Source of the DNA: Acidobacteriota bacterium
Lineage (GTDB): Bacteria; Acidobacteriota; Terriglobia; UBA7540
DNA: 9,666 nucleotides
NCBI GenBank assembly: GCA_021786455.1
Contig: JAJYNF010000282.1
Span: forward strand, 1-9,666
Reading direction: 5' to 3'
The translations under genes were made by a program, and so were the position numbers. Each line of letters begins with the position of its first letter. Positions within the stretch are counted from its first letter, which is position 1. Below, in pieces: positions 1 to 6,020 of this stretch. A model generated the notes under the pieces. The model ran no database searches. It had not been told where the DNA came from and worked only from the letters and a program-made list of their open reading frames with translations.

Positions 1-366
1 CGAAGCCAGGAATCTGCTTTTCTGCCGCGAAACAAGCAGGTTGCTCGGCCCGATAAAAATCATCGGGCCTCCAAATGACGGTCGCGCCGTAAACAATTAT
101 GCGGGACACCGCGCTGGAAACGGGGCCCGACGCCGGGCGCGGCGGGCGGTGGCGGGCTGCCCGGATTTCCTGGGCGTGGGCGCGCGCGGGGTTACGGCGA
201 GGCGATCCCGCGGCGCAGATTCCATCGCGGGTTCGCCGCCAAACGGAACCCAAAGCGGCGTTGCGAGAATGCGTTTGCAACCGCAAGCCGTCCGCCCAGG
301 GAGTCATCACCAACTCCATTAAGCTGCTTGATACTATTTGGTCGTGACACCACTCGATGCGCCAGC
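1..366. other. Intergenic or unassigned left edge
   Basis: No convincing gene is seen here. The open frames in this stretch translate to low-complexity Arg/Ala/Gly-rich peptides with no recognisable motif and no good ribosome-binding site, as expected by chance in GC-rich DNA. Bases 1-40 could hold the tail of an upstream gene, but no frame is recognisable. Bases about 118-240 are markedly GC-rich compared with the 300-420 stretch next to the promoter. The only structured element is the hairpin at 47-69, listed separately. Confidence 0.5.
47..69. other. Perfect 8-bp GC-rich hairpin, no U tract
   Basis: GGCCCGAT (47-54) is exactly complementary to ATCGGGCC (62-69) around a 7-base A-rich loop. 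It looks like the stem of an intrinsic terminator for a gene to the left, but neither strand has a run of T after the stem. It could be a factor-assisted terminator, an mRNA 3'-end stabiliser or a protein-binding palindrome. Confidence 0.4.
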
Positions 367-396
367 TTGACAGCCTTAGAGCGGGGCTAATAGAAT
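367..396 (+). promoter_or_regulatory. Sigma-70-type promoter of the DksA-like gene
   Basis: A perfect -35 hexamer TTGACA (367-372) is followed by an 18-bp spacer and TAGAAT (391-396), five of six matches to the -10 consensus. Transcription would start near 403, leaving a leader of roughly 27 bases before the ATG at 430. This is the best promoter match in the window and suggests constitutive, vigorous expression. Confidence 0.75.
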
Positions 397-429
397 GGAA
401 GCTTTCGGGACGATGCGGGATCGTTAACT

Positions 430-783
430 ATGGACAAGAAGAAGGCAGAAATTTACAAGAAGCGCCTGCTGGAAAAGCGAGAGGAACTGCTACGCTTGGT
501 CTCGAAGTCCGACCACGACGGGCGCGAGGCCGACGAAGAGGTAACCCAGGACTTAGCCGACAAAGCCGCCAATTCCTACACAAAGGAGTTCCTGTTTCAT
601 CAGAGTGACGATAACCGGCGGATATTACAGCTCGTGAATGAGGCGCTGGGACGGCTAGATAGCGGGACCTACGGTCTGTGCGTCGCTTGTCAGGAAGAGG
701 TTCAGGCTAAGCGGCTGGACGCGGTTCCGTGGGCCCGGCATTGTATCGAGTGCCAGGAAAAGCAGGAGCAGGGATTGCTCTGA
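430..783 (+). CDS. TraR/DksA-family zinc-finger transcriptional regulator
   Basis: A 117-residue DksA-like protein expected to bind in the RNA polymerase secondary channel and tune transcription initiation, in E. coli together with ppGpp. The N-terminal half is a charged Lys/Glu-rich coiled coil. At residues 41-46 it has DLADKA, matching the DxxDxA tip motif by which E. coli DksA acts on the polymerase active site. A four-Cys zinc finger follows (C84, C87, C105, C108) with the same spacing as in DksA. It is shorter than E. coli DksA (151 residues), mostly at the N terminus, as is common for this family outside Proteobacteria. The ATG at 430 lies just downstream of a strong promoter, but no clear Shine-Dalgarno is seen. 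The family assignment is firm. Whether it is a true ppGpp cofactor or a paralogue cannot be told from sequence. Confidence 0.92.
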   Translation: MDKKKAEIYKKRLLEKREELLRLVSKSDHDGREADEEVTQDLADKAANSYTKEFLFHQSDDNRRILQLVNEALGRLDSGTYGLCVACQEEVQAKRLDAVPWARHCIECQEKQEQGLL

Positions 784-793
784 TATTCTCCTT

Positions 794-807
794 AGTCGCC
801 GGCGACT
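794..807. repeat. 14-bp perfect palindrome
   Basis: AGTCGCC (794-800) abuts its exact reverse complement GGCGACT (801-807) in the gap between the DksA-like and ComF genes. With no loop it would form only a short hairpin in RNA, so a dimeric protein-binding site is as likely. It may equally be chance in GC-rich sequence. Confidence 0.3.
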
Positions 808-827
808 CCCAAGACGAAGCTCACCGG

Positions 828-847
828 GGCTGATTCTCAGTTTTTTT
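828..847 (+). terminator. Possible weak intrinsic terminator
   Basis: CTGA (830-833), loop TTC and TCAG (837-840) form a 4-bp stem that G-U pairs could extend, directly followed by seven T residues (841-847). The U tract is good but the stem is weak. It lies 45 bases after the DksA-like stop and just before the ComF start, so it may end or attenuate transcription from the upstream promoter. Confidence 0.3.
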
Positions 848-855
848 CGCGCATT

Positions 856-1683
856 GTGTTCCGCGAATTGACTCAAAGCCTGCTGGCAGTCGTTCTTCCG
901 TCGAACTGTTCCGTCTGCGGTAGTGAAATTCAAGAGTGGGGAGCACTGGGTATTTGCCGGGCGTGCCGGGAGAGCGTCCAGCCGTGGGAGGGCTCTGTCT
1001 GCGCTCGCTGTGGCTTGCCACTCGCCACGACATGGCCGGGGAATTCGCCGGATTATCTCTGCGGCGTTTGCCGAATACATCCTTTTCATTTTGACTGGGC
1101 GCGGGTTTACGGGCTTTATGGCGGAGTGCTGCGCCAGTGCATCCTGCAATTGAAGTTTGGCCGGCGTGAGCGGATGGCTCAAAGACTCGGGTTGCTGCTG
1201 GGTTGGGTATGGCAGCGGCAACAAGCCCTTCTCGAGTTGGAATCGCCGATGATAGTTCCCGTGCCGCTGCATCCATCGCGTGAACAGGTGCGAGGCTTCA
1301 ACCAGTCCTGTCTTCTGGCGCGGGCGTTGGCCAAGTCGCTGCGGAGGGCGCGTTTCAACCCCCGACTCCAAGTTGAGGCGAGTCTTTTAGCGCGAGTTCG
1401 GCCCACGACGCCCCAAACGGGCCTCAGCCTTGCCGCGCGACGCGAAAACGTCCGAGGCGGATTCCGAGTCCGCCGGCCGGAACGCTGCCGCGGGCGGAAG
1501 ATCGTTCTGGTGGACGATGTGATGACTACCGGCTCGACTCTGTCAGCTTGCGCTGCGGCGCTTAAAGCGGCTGGAGCTCGGCAGGTTTTTGCCCTAGCCG
1601 TGGCGCGCTCGACGCCGCAATTCCCTGACGCGTCTGTTGCCCTGGCCGCGGAGGTTGACGCGAGGGCGGAGGACCGGACATAA
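856..1683 (+). CDS. ComF-family phosphoribosyltransferase-like protein
   Basis: A 275-residue ComF/GntX-type protein. The N terminus holds two Cys-pair zinc-binding sets (C18/C21 with C34/C37, and C49/C52 with C69/C72). The C-terminal part is a type I phosphoribosyltransferase fold with the family hallmarks RGFNQS (146-151), QTGLS followed by ARRENVRGGF (187-203) and the PRPP-binding loop VLVDDVMTTGST (217-228). In Gram-positive and some Gram-negative bacteria ComF is needed for uptake of transforming DNA, probably as a cytoplasmic partner of the ComFA helicase and DprA. In most bacteria the gene is kept without a proven role. The GTG at 856 is used because it gives the expected short lead before the first Cys pair. 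The next gene begins 37 bp after the stop, consistent with cotranscription. Confidence 0.93.
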   Translation: MFRELTQSLLAVVLPSNCSVCGSEIQEWGALGICRACRESVQPWEGSVCARCGLPLATTWPGNSPDYLCGVCRIHPFHFDWARVYGLYGGVLRQCILQLKFGRRERMAQRLGLLLGWVWQRQQALLELESPMIVPVPLHPSREQVRGFNQSCLLARALAKSLRRARFNPRLQVEASLLARVRPTTPQTGLSLAARRENVRGGFRVRRPERCRGRKIVLVDDVMTTGSTLSACAAALKAAGARQVFALAVARSTPQFPDASVALAAEVDARAEDRT

Positions 1684-1698
1684 TGAATTTTCGCCAAC

Positions 1699-1715
1699 GC
1701 CCCGGAGGCGGGGGC
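1699..1715 (+). promoter_or_regulatory. Hairpin presenting the HNH gene Shine-Dalgarno
   Basis: GCCCC (1699-1703) pairs with GGGGC (1711-1715), leaving a 7-base loop GGAGGCG that contains the Shine-Dalgarno GGAGG (1704-1708). The ATG at 1721 lies 12 bases after GGAGG, longer than ideal in linear RNA. The predicted structure could therefore alter ribosome access or effective spacing. Confidence 0.4.
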
Positions 1716-1720
1716 AACCC

Positions 1721-2254
1721 ATGTCGGAGGCTCACCAACGATTGCTACAGTCGCCGGTTCTGGTGCTAAACGCTACCTATGAACCGGTTAACGTTACGGC
1801 CGTGCGGCGAGCCATCGTGCTGGTGCTGAAAGGCGTGGCAACAGCCGAAGAGGAGGACGGAGTTTTTGTTCATTCGGCACGGCTGGGCCTGCGAGTTCCT
1901 TCGGTGATTCGGCTGACAGAGTTTCGCCGTATTCCCCATCAGGTTCGCGCTTTGTCGAGAAAGAACATACTGATTCGGGACCGGTACACGTGCCAGTTTT
2001 GTGGCCGCGCTTTGCCGGCTTCCGAGTTAACCCTGGACCACGTCATCCCCCGGTCCCGCGGTGGGCACACCGATTGGGATAACCTCGTTGCTTGTTGCCA
2101 TCGGTGCAACAATCTGAAAGGAGACCGCCTGCCGCAGGAAGCGGGACTTACTCTGCGGCGTTCGCCTCGTCCTTTTACCTTGCACACCAGCCGGCAAATT
2201 ATGCGGGTGCTGGGGCGATCCGACGAACGCTGGCGAAAATATTTGTTTTATTGA
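1721..2254 (+). CDS. HNH endonuclease-family protein
   Basis: A 177-residue stand-alone HNH protein (McrA-like COG1403 type). Residues 13-35, beginning VLVLNATYEPVNV, are the characteristic N-terminal segment of a widespread bacterial HNH subgroup. The nuclease fold follows: C91-x2-C94, then LDH (105-107, first catalytic His at 107), SRGG, N121, and a second Cys pair C126-x2-C129 followed by NN and a Lys, the zinc-stabilised HNH core. All expected core residues are present, so catalysis is plausible, but the physiological substrate of this subgroup is unknown. A longer frame is open upstream to 1637, but the ATG at 1721 follows a GGAGG and starts just before the conserved segment, so I prefer it. 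It directly follows comF. Involvement in DNA processing is inference only. Confidence 0.88.
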   Translation: MSEAHQRLLQSPVLVLNATYEPVNVTAVRRAIVLVLKGVATAEEEDGVFVHSARLGLRVPSVIRLTEFRRIPHQVRALSRKNILIRDRYTCQFCGRALPASELTLDHVIPRSRGGHTDWDNLVACCHRCNNLKGDRLPQEAGLTLRRSPRPFTLHTSRQIMRVLGRSDERWRKYLFY

Positions 2255-2284
2255 GGCTGACTTCGCTTTGCGCGGCTTCAGTTC

Positions 2285-2377
<93 letters not shown>

Positions 2378-2394
2378 CGCATTTCCTTTCCATG

Positions 2395-2419
2395 AGTGCT
2401 CTGCCGCGGGAAGAGCGCT
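2395..2419 (+). terminator. Hairpin downstream of tRNA-Ser, possible 3' processing or termination signal
   Basis: AGTGCTCT (2395-2402) pairs with AGAGCGCT (2412-2419) over 8 bp with one G-U pair and a 9-base loop, 17 bases after the encoded CCA. No U tract follows, so it is a poor classical intrinsic terminator. It may instead mark the 3' trailer of the tRNA precursor. Confidence 0.3.
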
Positions 2420-2591
2420 TCATATCAGCGTCAAAGCATCTGCTAGGGCCAATTATCCGGCTCAAGAGAACGGGAGGGCCCATCGCAGGCCCTATCAATG
2501 CGGAATGGAGTCGAAATCCAGTTGCGCCTCGCGAATTACGCTCTGGACTGGAATCGGTGGCGGCTCATCGCGTACACCTCAACACCGTGGG

Positions 2592-2620
2592 TTGACCCGA
2601 CGCGGCTGCGTTGTTAACAT
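2592..2620 (+). promoter_or_regulatory. Sigma-70-type promoter of the TPR gene
   Basis: TTGACC (2592-2597, five of six matches) and TAACAT (2615-2620, four of six) are separated by exactly 17 bp. Transcription would begin near 2627, ahead of the Shine-Dalgarno at 2635-2641. This makes the TPR gene independent of the tRNA upstream. Confidence 0.55.
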
Positions 2621-2634
2621 GGGCAAAGAGAGTT

Positions 2635-2641
2635 TAAGGAG
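2635..2641 (+). promoter_or_regulatory. Ribosome-binding site that fixes a TTG start
   Basis: TAAGGAG lies 8 bases before the TTG at 2650, optimal spacing. It supports TTG rather than a later ATG as the start of the TPR gene. Confidence 0.75.
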
Positions 2642-2649
2642 AAAAGACT

Positions 2650-3369
2650 TTGGACCGGCTGACCCGCCGTGAACTGAAGCAAGACGAATTTCGCGACAAC
2701 ATAGAGACGCTGGAACGGTTTGCCCGAAAGAACTGGCGGGCGCTGGCCGGCGGCGGCGCGGTAATCGCGGTCATTGTGGGAGGGGTCATCGGGCTCAAGG
2801 GCTATTCGAGTCGCCAGGAGGCCGCCGCCAACGTGACGTTGGGCGCGGCTATTAAAACCTTCAACGCTTATGTGGGCGCGGTCGCGCCGGGTACGTTATC
2901 TTCCGGCGAACTTTCATTTCCCACGGCGCGGGCAAAGTATCAGAAGGCGCTCAGCAAGTTTTTGGCTGTGGCCGCGAAATACCCTCGCACGGACGCCGCC
3001 GCCTACGCCCGAATCCACGCGGCCATCTGTGAGGCTCAGCTCGGAAAGGATGCGGCGGCGATGAAGCTCCTTGAGTCAACCGCGCGCGACTCTAACCGTG
3101 AGATTGCTTCGCTCGCGCGGTTCGCTCTCGCCAACGAATACGCGAAGGCAGGCGAGACGAGCAATGCCCAGAAAATTTATCAGGACCTTTCACAACACCC
3201 CACACTGACGGTGCCGCGCGCCACGGCGCTCATGGCGACGGCCCAAATGTACTCCAGCCTCCAGCCTGATCGCGCGCGCCAAATATACGCTCAACTCCAA
3301 AGAGAATACGCTTCCAATCCAACCCTTACTGACGCGATCAAGCAACAACTGGCATCGCTCCCCAATTGA
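2650..3369 (+). CDS. Membrane-anchored TPR protein, YfgM-like
   Basis: A 239-residue protein with a short charged cytoplasmic N terminus (residues 1-30), one transmembrane segment (about 31-50, an Ala/Gly/Val/Ile run) and an otherwise extracytoplasmic helical domain. The helical part shows TPR-like helix pairs: residues about 93-111 (ARAKYQKALSKFLAVAAKYP), 115-145, 153-182 and 190-221, with typical Ala/Tyr/Leu spacing. The topology and N-terminal pattern resemble YfgM (TPR_21 family), an ancillary subunit of the SecYEG translocon that works with periplasmic chaperones in E. coli. I infer a similar envelope-assembly role, but TPR anchors are versatile, and no bamB- or der-like neighbour is present as it is next to E. 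coli yfgM. The TTG start is chosen because TAAGGAG precedes it by 8 bases and it gives the expected short N terminus. Confidence 0.8.
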   Translation: MDRLTRRELKQDEFRDNIETLERFARKNWRALAGGGAVIAVIVGGVIGLKGYSSRQEAAANVTLGAAIKTFNAYVGAVAPGTLSSGELSFPTARAKYQKALSKFLAVAAKYPRTDAAAYARIHAAICEAQLGKDAAAMKLLESTARDSNREIASLARFALANEYAKAGETSNAQKIYQDLSQHPTLTVPRATALMATAQMYSSLQPDRARQIYAQLQREYASNPTLTDAIKQQLASLPN

Positions 3370-3589
3370 TTTGGAGGACTGCCAAGCGAGATTCACATGG
3401 TGTCGGCTTTCGCTCGGGGCGGCGTCGGGAAGGCGCACGGGCGTTACCGGCCGGCTGAGAGCCCACCGACCATTTCCCTGGCGAACTTGCTCCGTGGCCC
3501 ACGTCGGAAATAGCGATGGGGCAACACTGCCGATCCATCTTGGCCCTACGGCGAGCGCCAGGGGAAGTCTATCCGGCCTTTCCGTTGGA

Positions 3590-3598
3590 TGTTACAAT
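3590..3598 (+). promoter_or_regulatory. Extended -10 promoter of phoB
   Basis: TG, one base, then TACAAT (3593-3598) matches the extended -10 motif TGnTATAAT with one mismatch. No -35 hexamer is seen at the usual distance, as expected for extended -10 promoters. Transcription would begin about 3605, leaving a leader of only about 17 bases before the ATG at 3622. No 11-bp repeat resembling the Pho boxes at 5893 and 7900 is visible here. Confidence 0.5.
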
Positions 3599-3621
3599 CG
3601 GGACTCGAGTCTCCAAAAGAT

Positions 3622-4335
3622 ATGCGGCAGCGCGTTATTGTCATTGAAGATGAGAAGGATTTGGCCGAGCTGGTGCGTTACAACCTTCGCAAGGAAGGGT
3701 TCGATGTCGAGGTATTTGCGTCCGGCCGGCAAGGCTTCGAGCACCTGCGGCGCGAATCCGCCGATCTGGTTGTTCTGGATATCATGCTGCCGGACGACGA
3801 CGGTCTGGATCTGTGCCGGCGGCTGCGCGGCCAGGAGCGAACTCAATCGCTTCCAGTGATTTTCCTAACCGCCAAGGGCAGCGAAGTAGATCGGATCGTG
3901 GGCCTTGAAATTGGCGGAGATGATTACGTCACAAAACCTTTCAGCCCCCGCGAGCTCGTGGCTCGCGTCAAGGCGGTTCTGCGCCGCCGTGACCGCGCTG
4001 GGTCTTTCCCTGAAGTTATCCAGGCGGGCGACGTTCGGTTGGACACTGCGACGCGAGAAACCCGAGTGCGCGGCAAGCCGGTTGAGTTGACGACGCTTGA
4101 GTTCAAGCTGCTCCGCTTTCTTATGGCCCAGCCTCGCCGAGTTTTTAGCCGCGACCGGCTCCTTGACGAGGTTTGGGGAACTGACCGCTTCGTAACGCCA
4201 CGCACCGTGGACGTTCACATCCGGCGTCTGCGCGAAAAGATCGAACCTGAGCCTGAGGATCCTCGGTACATTCAAACCGTCCGTGGCGCGGGCTACCGCT
4301 TTGTTATTGAGCCTGGCGAAGCTCAAGAAAGCTGA
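3622..4335 (+). CDS. Phosphate regulon response regulator PhoB (OmpR/PhoB family)
   Basis: A 237-residue two-domain response regulator. The receiver domain (1-122) has the acidic pair E9/D10, phospho-acceptor D53 (VVLDIMLPDDDG), T83 (FLTAKG) and K105 (YVTKPFSPREL). A winged-helix DNA-binding domain follows (about 135-230) with the family signature near VDVHIRRLREKIEPEPEDPRYIQTVRGAGYRF. Phosphorylation by the adjacent PhoR should promote dimer binding to 11-bp direct repeats (Pho boxes). The ATG at 3622 is chosen because the receiver strand begins two residues later. An in-frame ATG at 3589 overlaps the likely promoter. The kinase gene starts 24 bp after the stop. The name rests on family features plus the linked pstS/pstC and Pho-box-like repeats. 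By sequence alone it could be another OmpR-family regulator. Confidence 0.92.
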   Translation: MRQRVIVIEDEKDLAELVRYNLRKEGFDVEVFASGRQGFEHLRRESADLVVLDIMLPDDDGLDLCRRLRGQERTQSLPVIFLTAKGSEVDRIVGLEIGGDDYVTKPFSPRELVARVKAVLRRRDRAGSFPEVIQAGDVRLDTATRETRVRGKPVELTTLEFKLLRFLMAQPRRVFSRDRLLDEVWGTDRFVTPRTVDVHIRRLREKIEPEPEDPRYIQTVRGAGYRFVIEPGEAQES

Positions 4336-4359
4336 CGCCGCGATGGCGTCGAGGCCGCC

Positions 4360-5793
4360 TTGCTGAAAACCTTCCGCAGTTCTATCTTCCGAAAAGTCTG
4401 GTTGGGAATCGTGCTCGCGGTCGCCGTGGTTCTCCTTGCGGCGGGTCTCCAATGGTCTCATTGGAGCCGCTTGCTTGGCGTTAGCGGAGTTGCCGCCTGG
4501 GCGGATGCCCATGGGGCCATGTGGCAGGTTTTCATCCTCGGATGTGTATTGGCGTTTGCCATCGCCTACTTCATTTCGCGGCCGTTCGTCGCGCGCATTA
4601 CACGCCTCCAGCGCCTCGCCGAAGGATTGGCTCGATCGCCCTCTCCGGCGCAGGCTTTGGCGGAAACGGACGACGAGTTGGGAGCACTGGGCCGATCACT
4701 CAACCGCGCCGCAACAGAATTAAGGAGCGTTGTGGAACGGCTTAGTCTGGAATCGGGACGTCTCCAGGCTATTTTGGCTAGCATGGTGGAAGGTGTGCTG
4801 GCGGTTGATTACGAGCTGAGGGTGACTTTTTGCAACCAGGCTTTTCTGCGGGCGGTGCGGTTCAAGGGGCCGGCGGCGGAGCATCTCCCGTTGCTCGAGG
4901 TGGTTCGTGACCCGAGCTTATTGGATGTGCTCACGCGGGTACTCGTGTCCGGCGAGCCGGTCAAGCGGCGAATTCAGCTTGCCGGCCCTGACGGACGATC
5001 CCTCGAGATCCAAGCTGCGCCCGTCGCCGCGCCGTTGCGGCCGGGCGTCATCGCTATTTTCCACGACATCACGGACCTGGAACGGCTGGAGCGTGTGCGA
5101 ACGGATTTTGTGGCCAATGTTTCGCATGAGCTGCGCACGCCGCTCGCCGCCATCCGCGGCTATGCTGAAACCTTGCTGGACGGGGCGATCGAAGACAAGG
5201 AGCATAACCGGCAATTCCTCGAAATCATCAAGAGTCACGCCATTCGCCTGAACAACGTTGCGGCGGATTTGCTGACACTGGCAGAGCTTGAATCCAAAGC
5301 TGAATCGGCCGTGGTGGAACGCTTCTCGGCCGCGGAAGCCTTACGATCAGCCCTTGCCATTGTTGATCCCGAGGCCCGCTCCCGAGGCGTGAGCTTGGGG
5401 TGTGCGGCTGACGAACATCTGATTCTCAGCGGCGAACGCCACCGCTTTGAGCAGGCGATGGTCAACCTGCTGAACAATGCCGTCAAGTTTAACCGACCTC
5501 AAGGGGAAGTTCGGGTAAGCGCCAGCCAATCGCCGGATGGACGCGCCGAGATTATCGTCACCGATACGGGCATCGGTATTCCCTTACAAGACCTAGACCG
5601 CATTTTCGAGCGGTTTTACCGGGTGGATAAAGCGCGATCGCGTGAGGTCGGCGGCACAGGTCTCGGCCTCTCCATTGTTAAGCACATCATCGAACGGATG
5701 GGTGGGAGTATCCACGTCCAAAGTGAATTGGGGAGGGGATCCGCGTTCACGCTCCTGCTGCCCGCTGAAGCATCTCCACCAAAAACCTCGTAG
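4360..5793 (+). CDS. Phosphate regulon sensor histidine kinase PhoR
   Basis: A 477-residue membrane kinase that phosphorylates PhoB. In order: TM1 (about 13-31), a short extracytoplasmic loop of about 22 residues, TM2 (about 54-72), HAMP-like linker (73-128), PAS domain (about 134-240), HisKA with VSHELRTPL and the phospho-acceptor H256, then the HATPase domain with N box (VNLLNNAVKF, 368-377), G1 box DTGIGIP (402-408), FERFYRVDKARS and G2 box GGTGLGL (431-437). The tiny loop argues against direct sensing of periplasmic phosphate and fits classical PhoR, which is thought to read the state of the Pst transporter and PhoU through cytoplasmic domains such as PAS. The TTG at 4360, after GAGG at 4351-4354, is the first plausible start after the phoB stop. 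The pair is almost certainly cotranscribed. Confidence 0.92.
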   Translation: MLKTFRSSIFRKVWLGIVLAVAVVLLAAGLQWSHWSRLLGVSGVAAWADAHGAMWQVFILGCVLAFAIAYFISRPFVARITRLQRLAEGLARSPSPAQALAETDDELGALGRSLNRAATELRSVVERLSLESGRLQAILASMVEGVLAVDYELRVTFCNQAFLRAVRFKGPAAEHLPLLEVVRDPSLLDVLTRVLVSGEPVKRRIQLAGPDGRSLEIQAAPVAAPLRPGVIAIFHDITDLERLERVRTDFVANVSHELRTPLAAIRGYAETLLDGAIEDKEHNRQFLEIIKSHAIRLNNVAADLLTLAELESKAESAVVERFSAAEALRSALAIVDPEARSRGVSLGCAADEHLILSGERHRFEQAMVNLLNNAVKFNRPQGEVRVSASQSPDGRAEIIVTDTGIGIPLQDLDRIFERFYRVDKARSREVGGTGLGLSIVKHIIERMGGSIHVQSELGRGSAFTLLLPAEASPPKTS

Positions 5794-5854
5794 CGAGCCA
5801 CGTTTGATGAATGGGGCGCCCAAAGCGCGGACTTCGCCTAGCGGGGCGTAAAAC

Positions 5855-5870
5855 AACCGACGCCGGTTTT
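5855..5870 (+). terminator. Possible short terminator after phoR
   Basis: AACCG (5855-5859) pairs with CGGTT (5864-5868) around a 4-base loop, ending in TTTT (5867-5870) and then C. The stem is only 5 bp and the U tract is short, so this is a tentative end of the phoBR transcript. Its position, between phoR and the porin's operator, is where a terminator would be expected. Confidence 0.35.
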
Positions 5871-5892
5871 CTCCATTATTCCTTCAGCCCAG

Positions 5893-5921
5893 ATTTAACA
5901 AAATTGTCATCTTCCATTCAA
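5893..5921 (+). promoter_or_regulatory. Pho-box-like array upstream of the porin
   Basis: Three degenerate units at an 11-bp period: ATTTAAC (5893-5899), TTGTCAT (5904-5910) and CATTCAA (5915-5921), separated by 4-base AT/pyrimidine spacers. The middle unit differs from the E. coli Pho-box half-site CTGTCAT at one base. The first resembles the TTAAC-type half-sites used by Bacillus PhoP. The array lies 99 bases before the porin start. TAAAGT (5929-5934) is a possible -10. PhoB control of the porin is inferred from this and from the cleaner array before pstS. Confidence 0.6.
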
Positions 5922-6011
5922 CACGGCTTAAAGTTGCCAGCCTAGTGTTTACCTTTCAAGCATTGCAGGCTGCCGATGGAGTCAATTATCGGCCTTGGAG
6001 TGAAATTCACC

Positions 6012-6016
6012 AGGAG
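6012..6016 (+). promoter_or_regulatory. Ribosome-binding site of the porin gene
   Basis: AGGAG lies 4 bases before the ATG at 6021 and 10 before the ATG at 6027. Both starts give a normal signal peptide. It argues against the in-frame ATG at 5976, which would add a charged 15-residue extension before the signal peptide. Confidence 0.65.
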
Positions 6017-6020
6017 AAAA

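Noticed and set aside
41..347. Two overlapping open frames at 41-322 and 99-347 as possible small proteins
   Set aside because: Arg/Ala/Gly-rich low-complexity translations, no ribosome-binding site, no recognisable domain; typical chance frames in GC-rich DNA.
655..1371. Long minus-strand frame opposite the DksA-like and ComF genes
   Set aside because: It lies antisense to two well-supported genes, shows no domain and has the composition of a shadow frame.
1683..1695. A 13-base identity, ATGAATTTTCGCC, between 1683-1695 and the pstC start at 9170-9182
   Set aside because: The first copy opens only a roughly 28-codon frame overlapping the HNH start; no wider similarity flanks the match, so chance is the simplest reading.
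3589..3621. Upstream ATG at 3589 as the phoB start
   Set aside because: It overlaps the probable extended -10 promoter and would add 11 residues before the first receiver strand; the ATG at 3622 fits the family.
3865..4512. Minus-strand frame of 215 codons antisense to phoB
   Set aside because: It mirrors the codon structure of phoB, whose motifs are unambiguous, and has no motif of its own.
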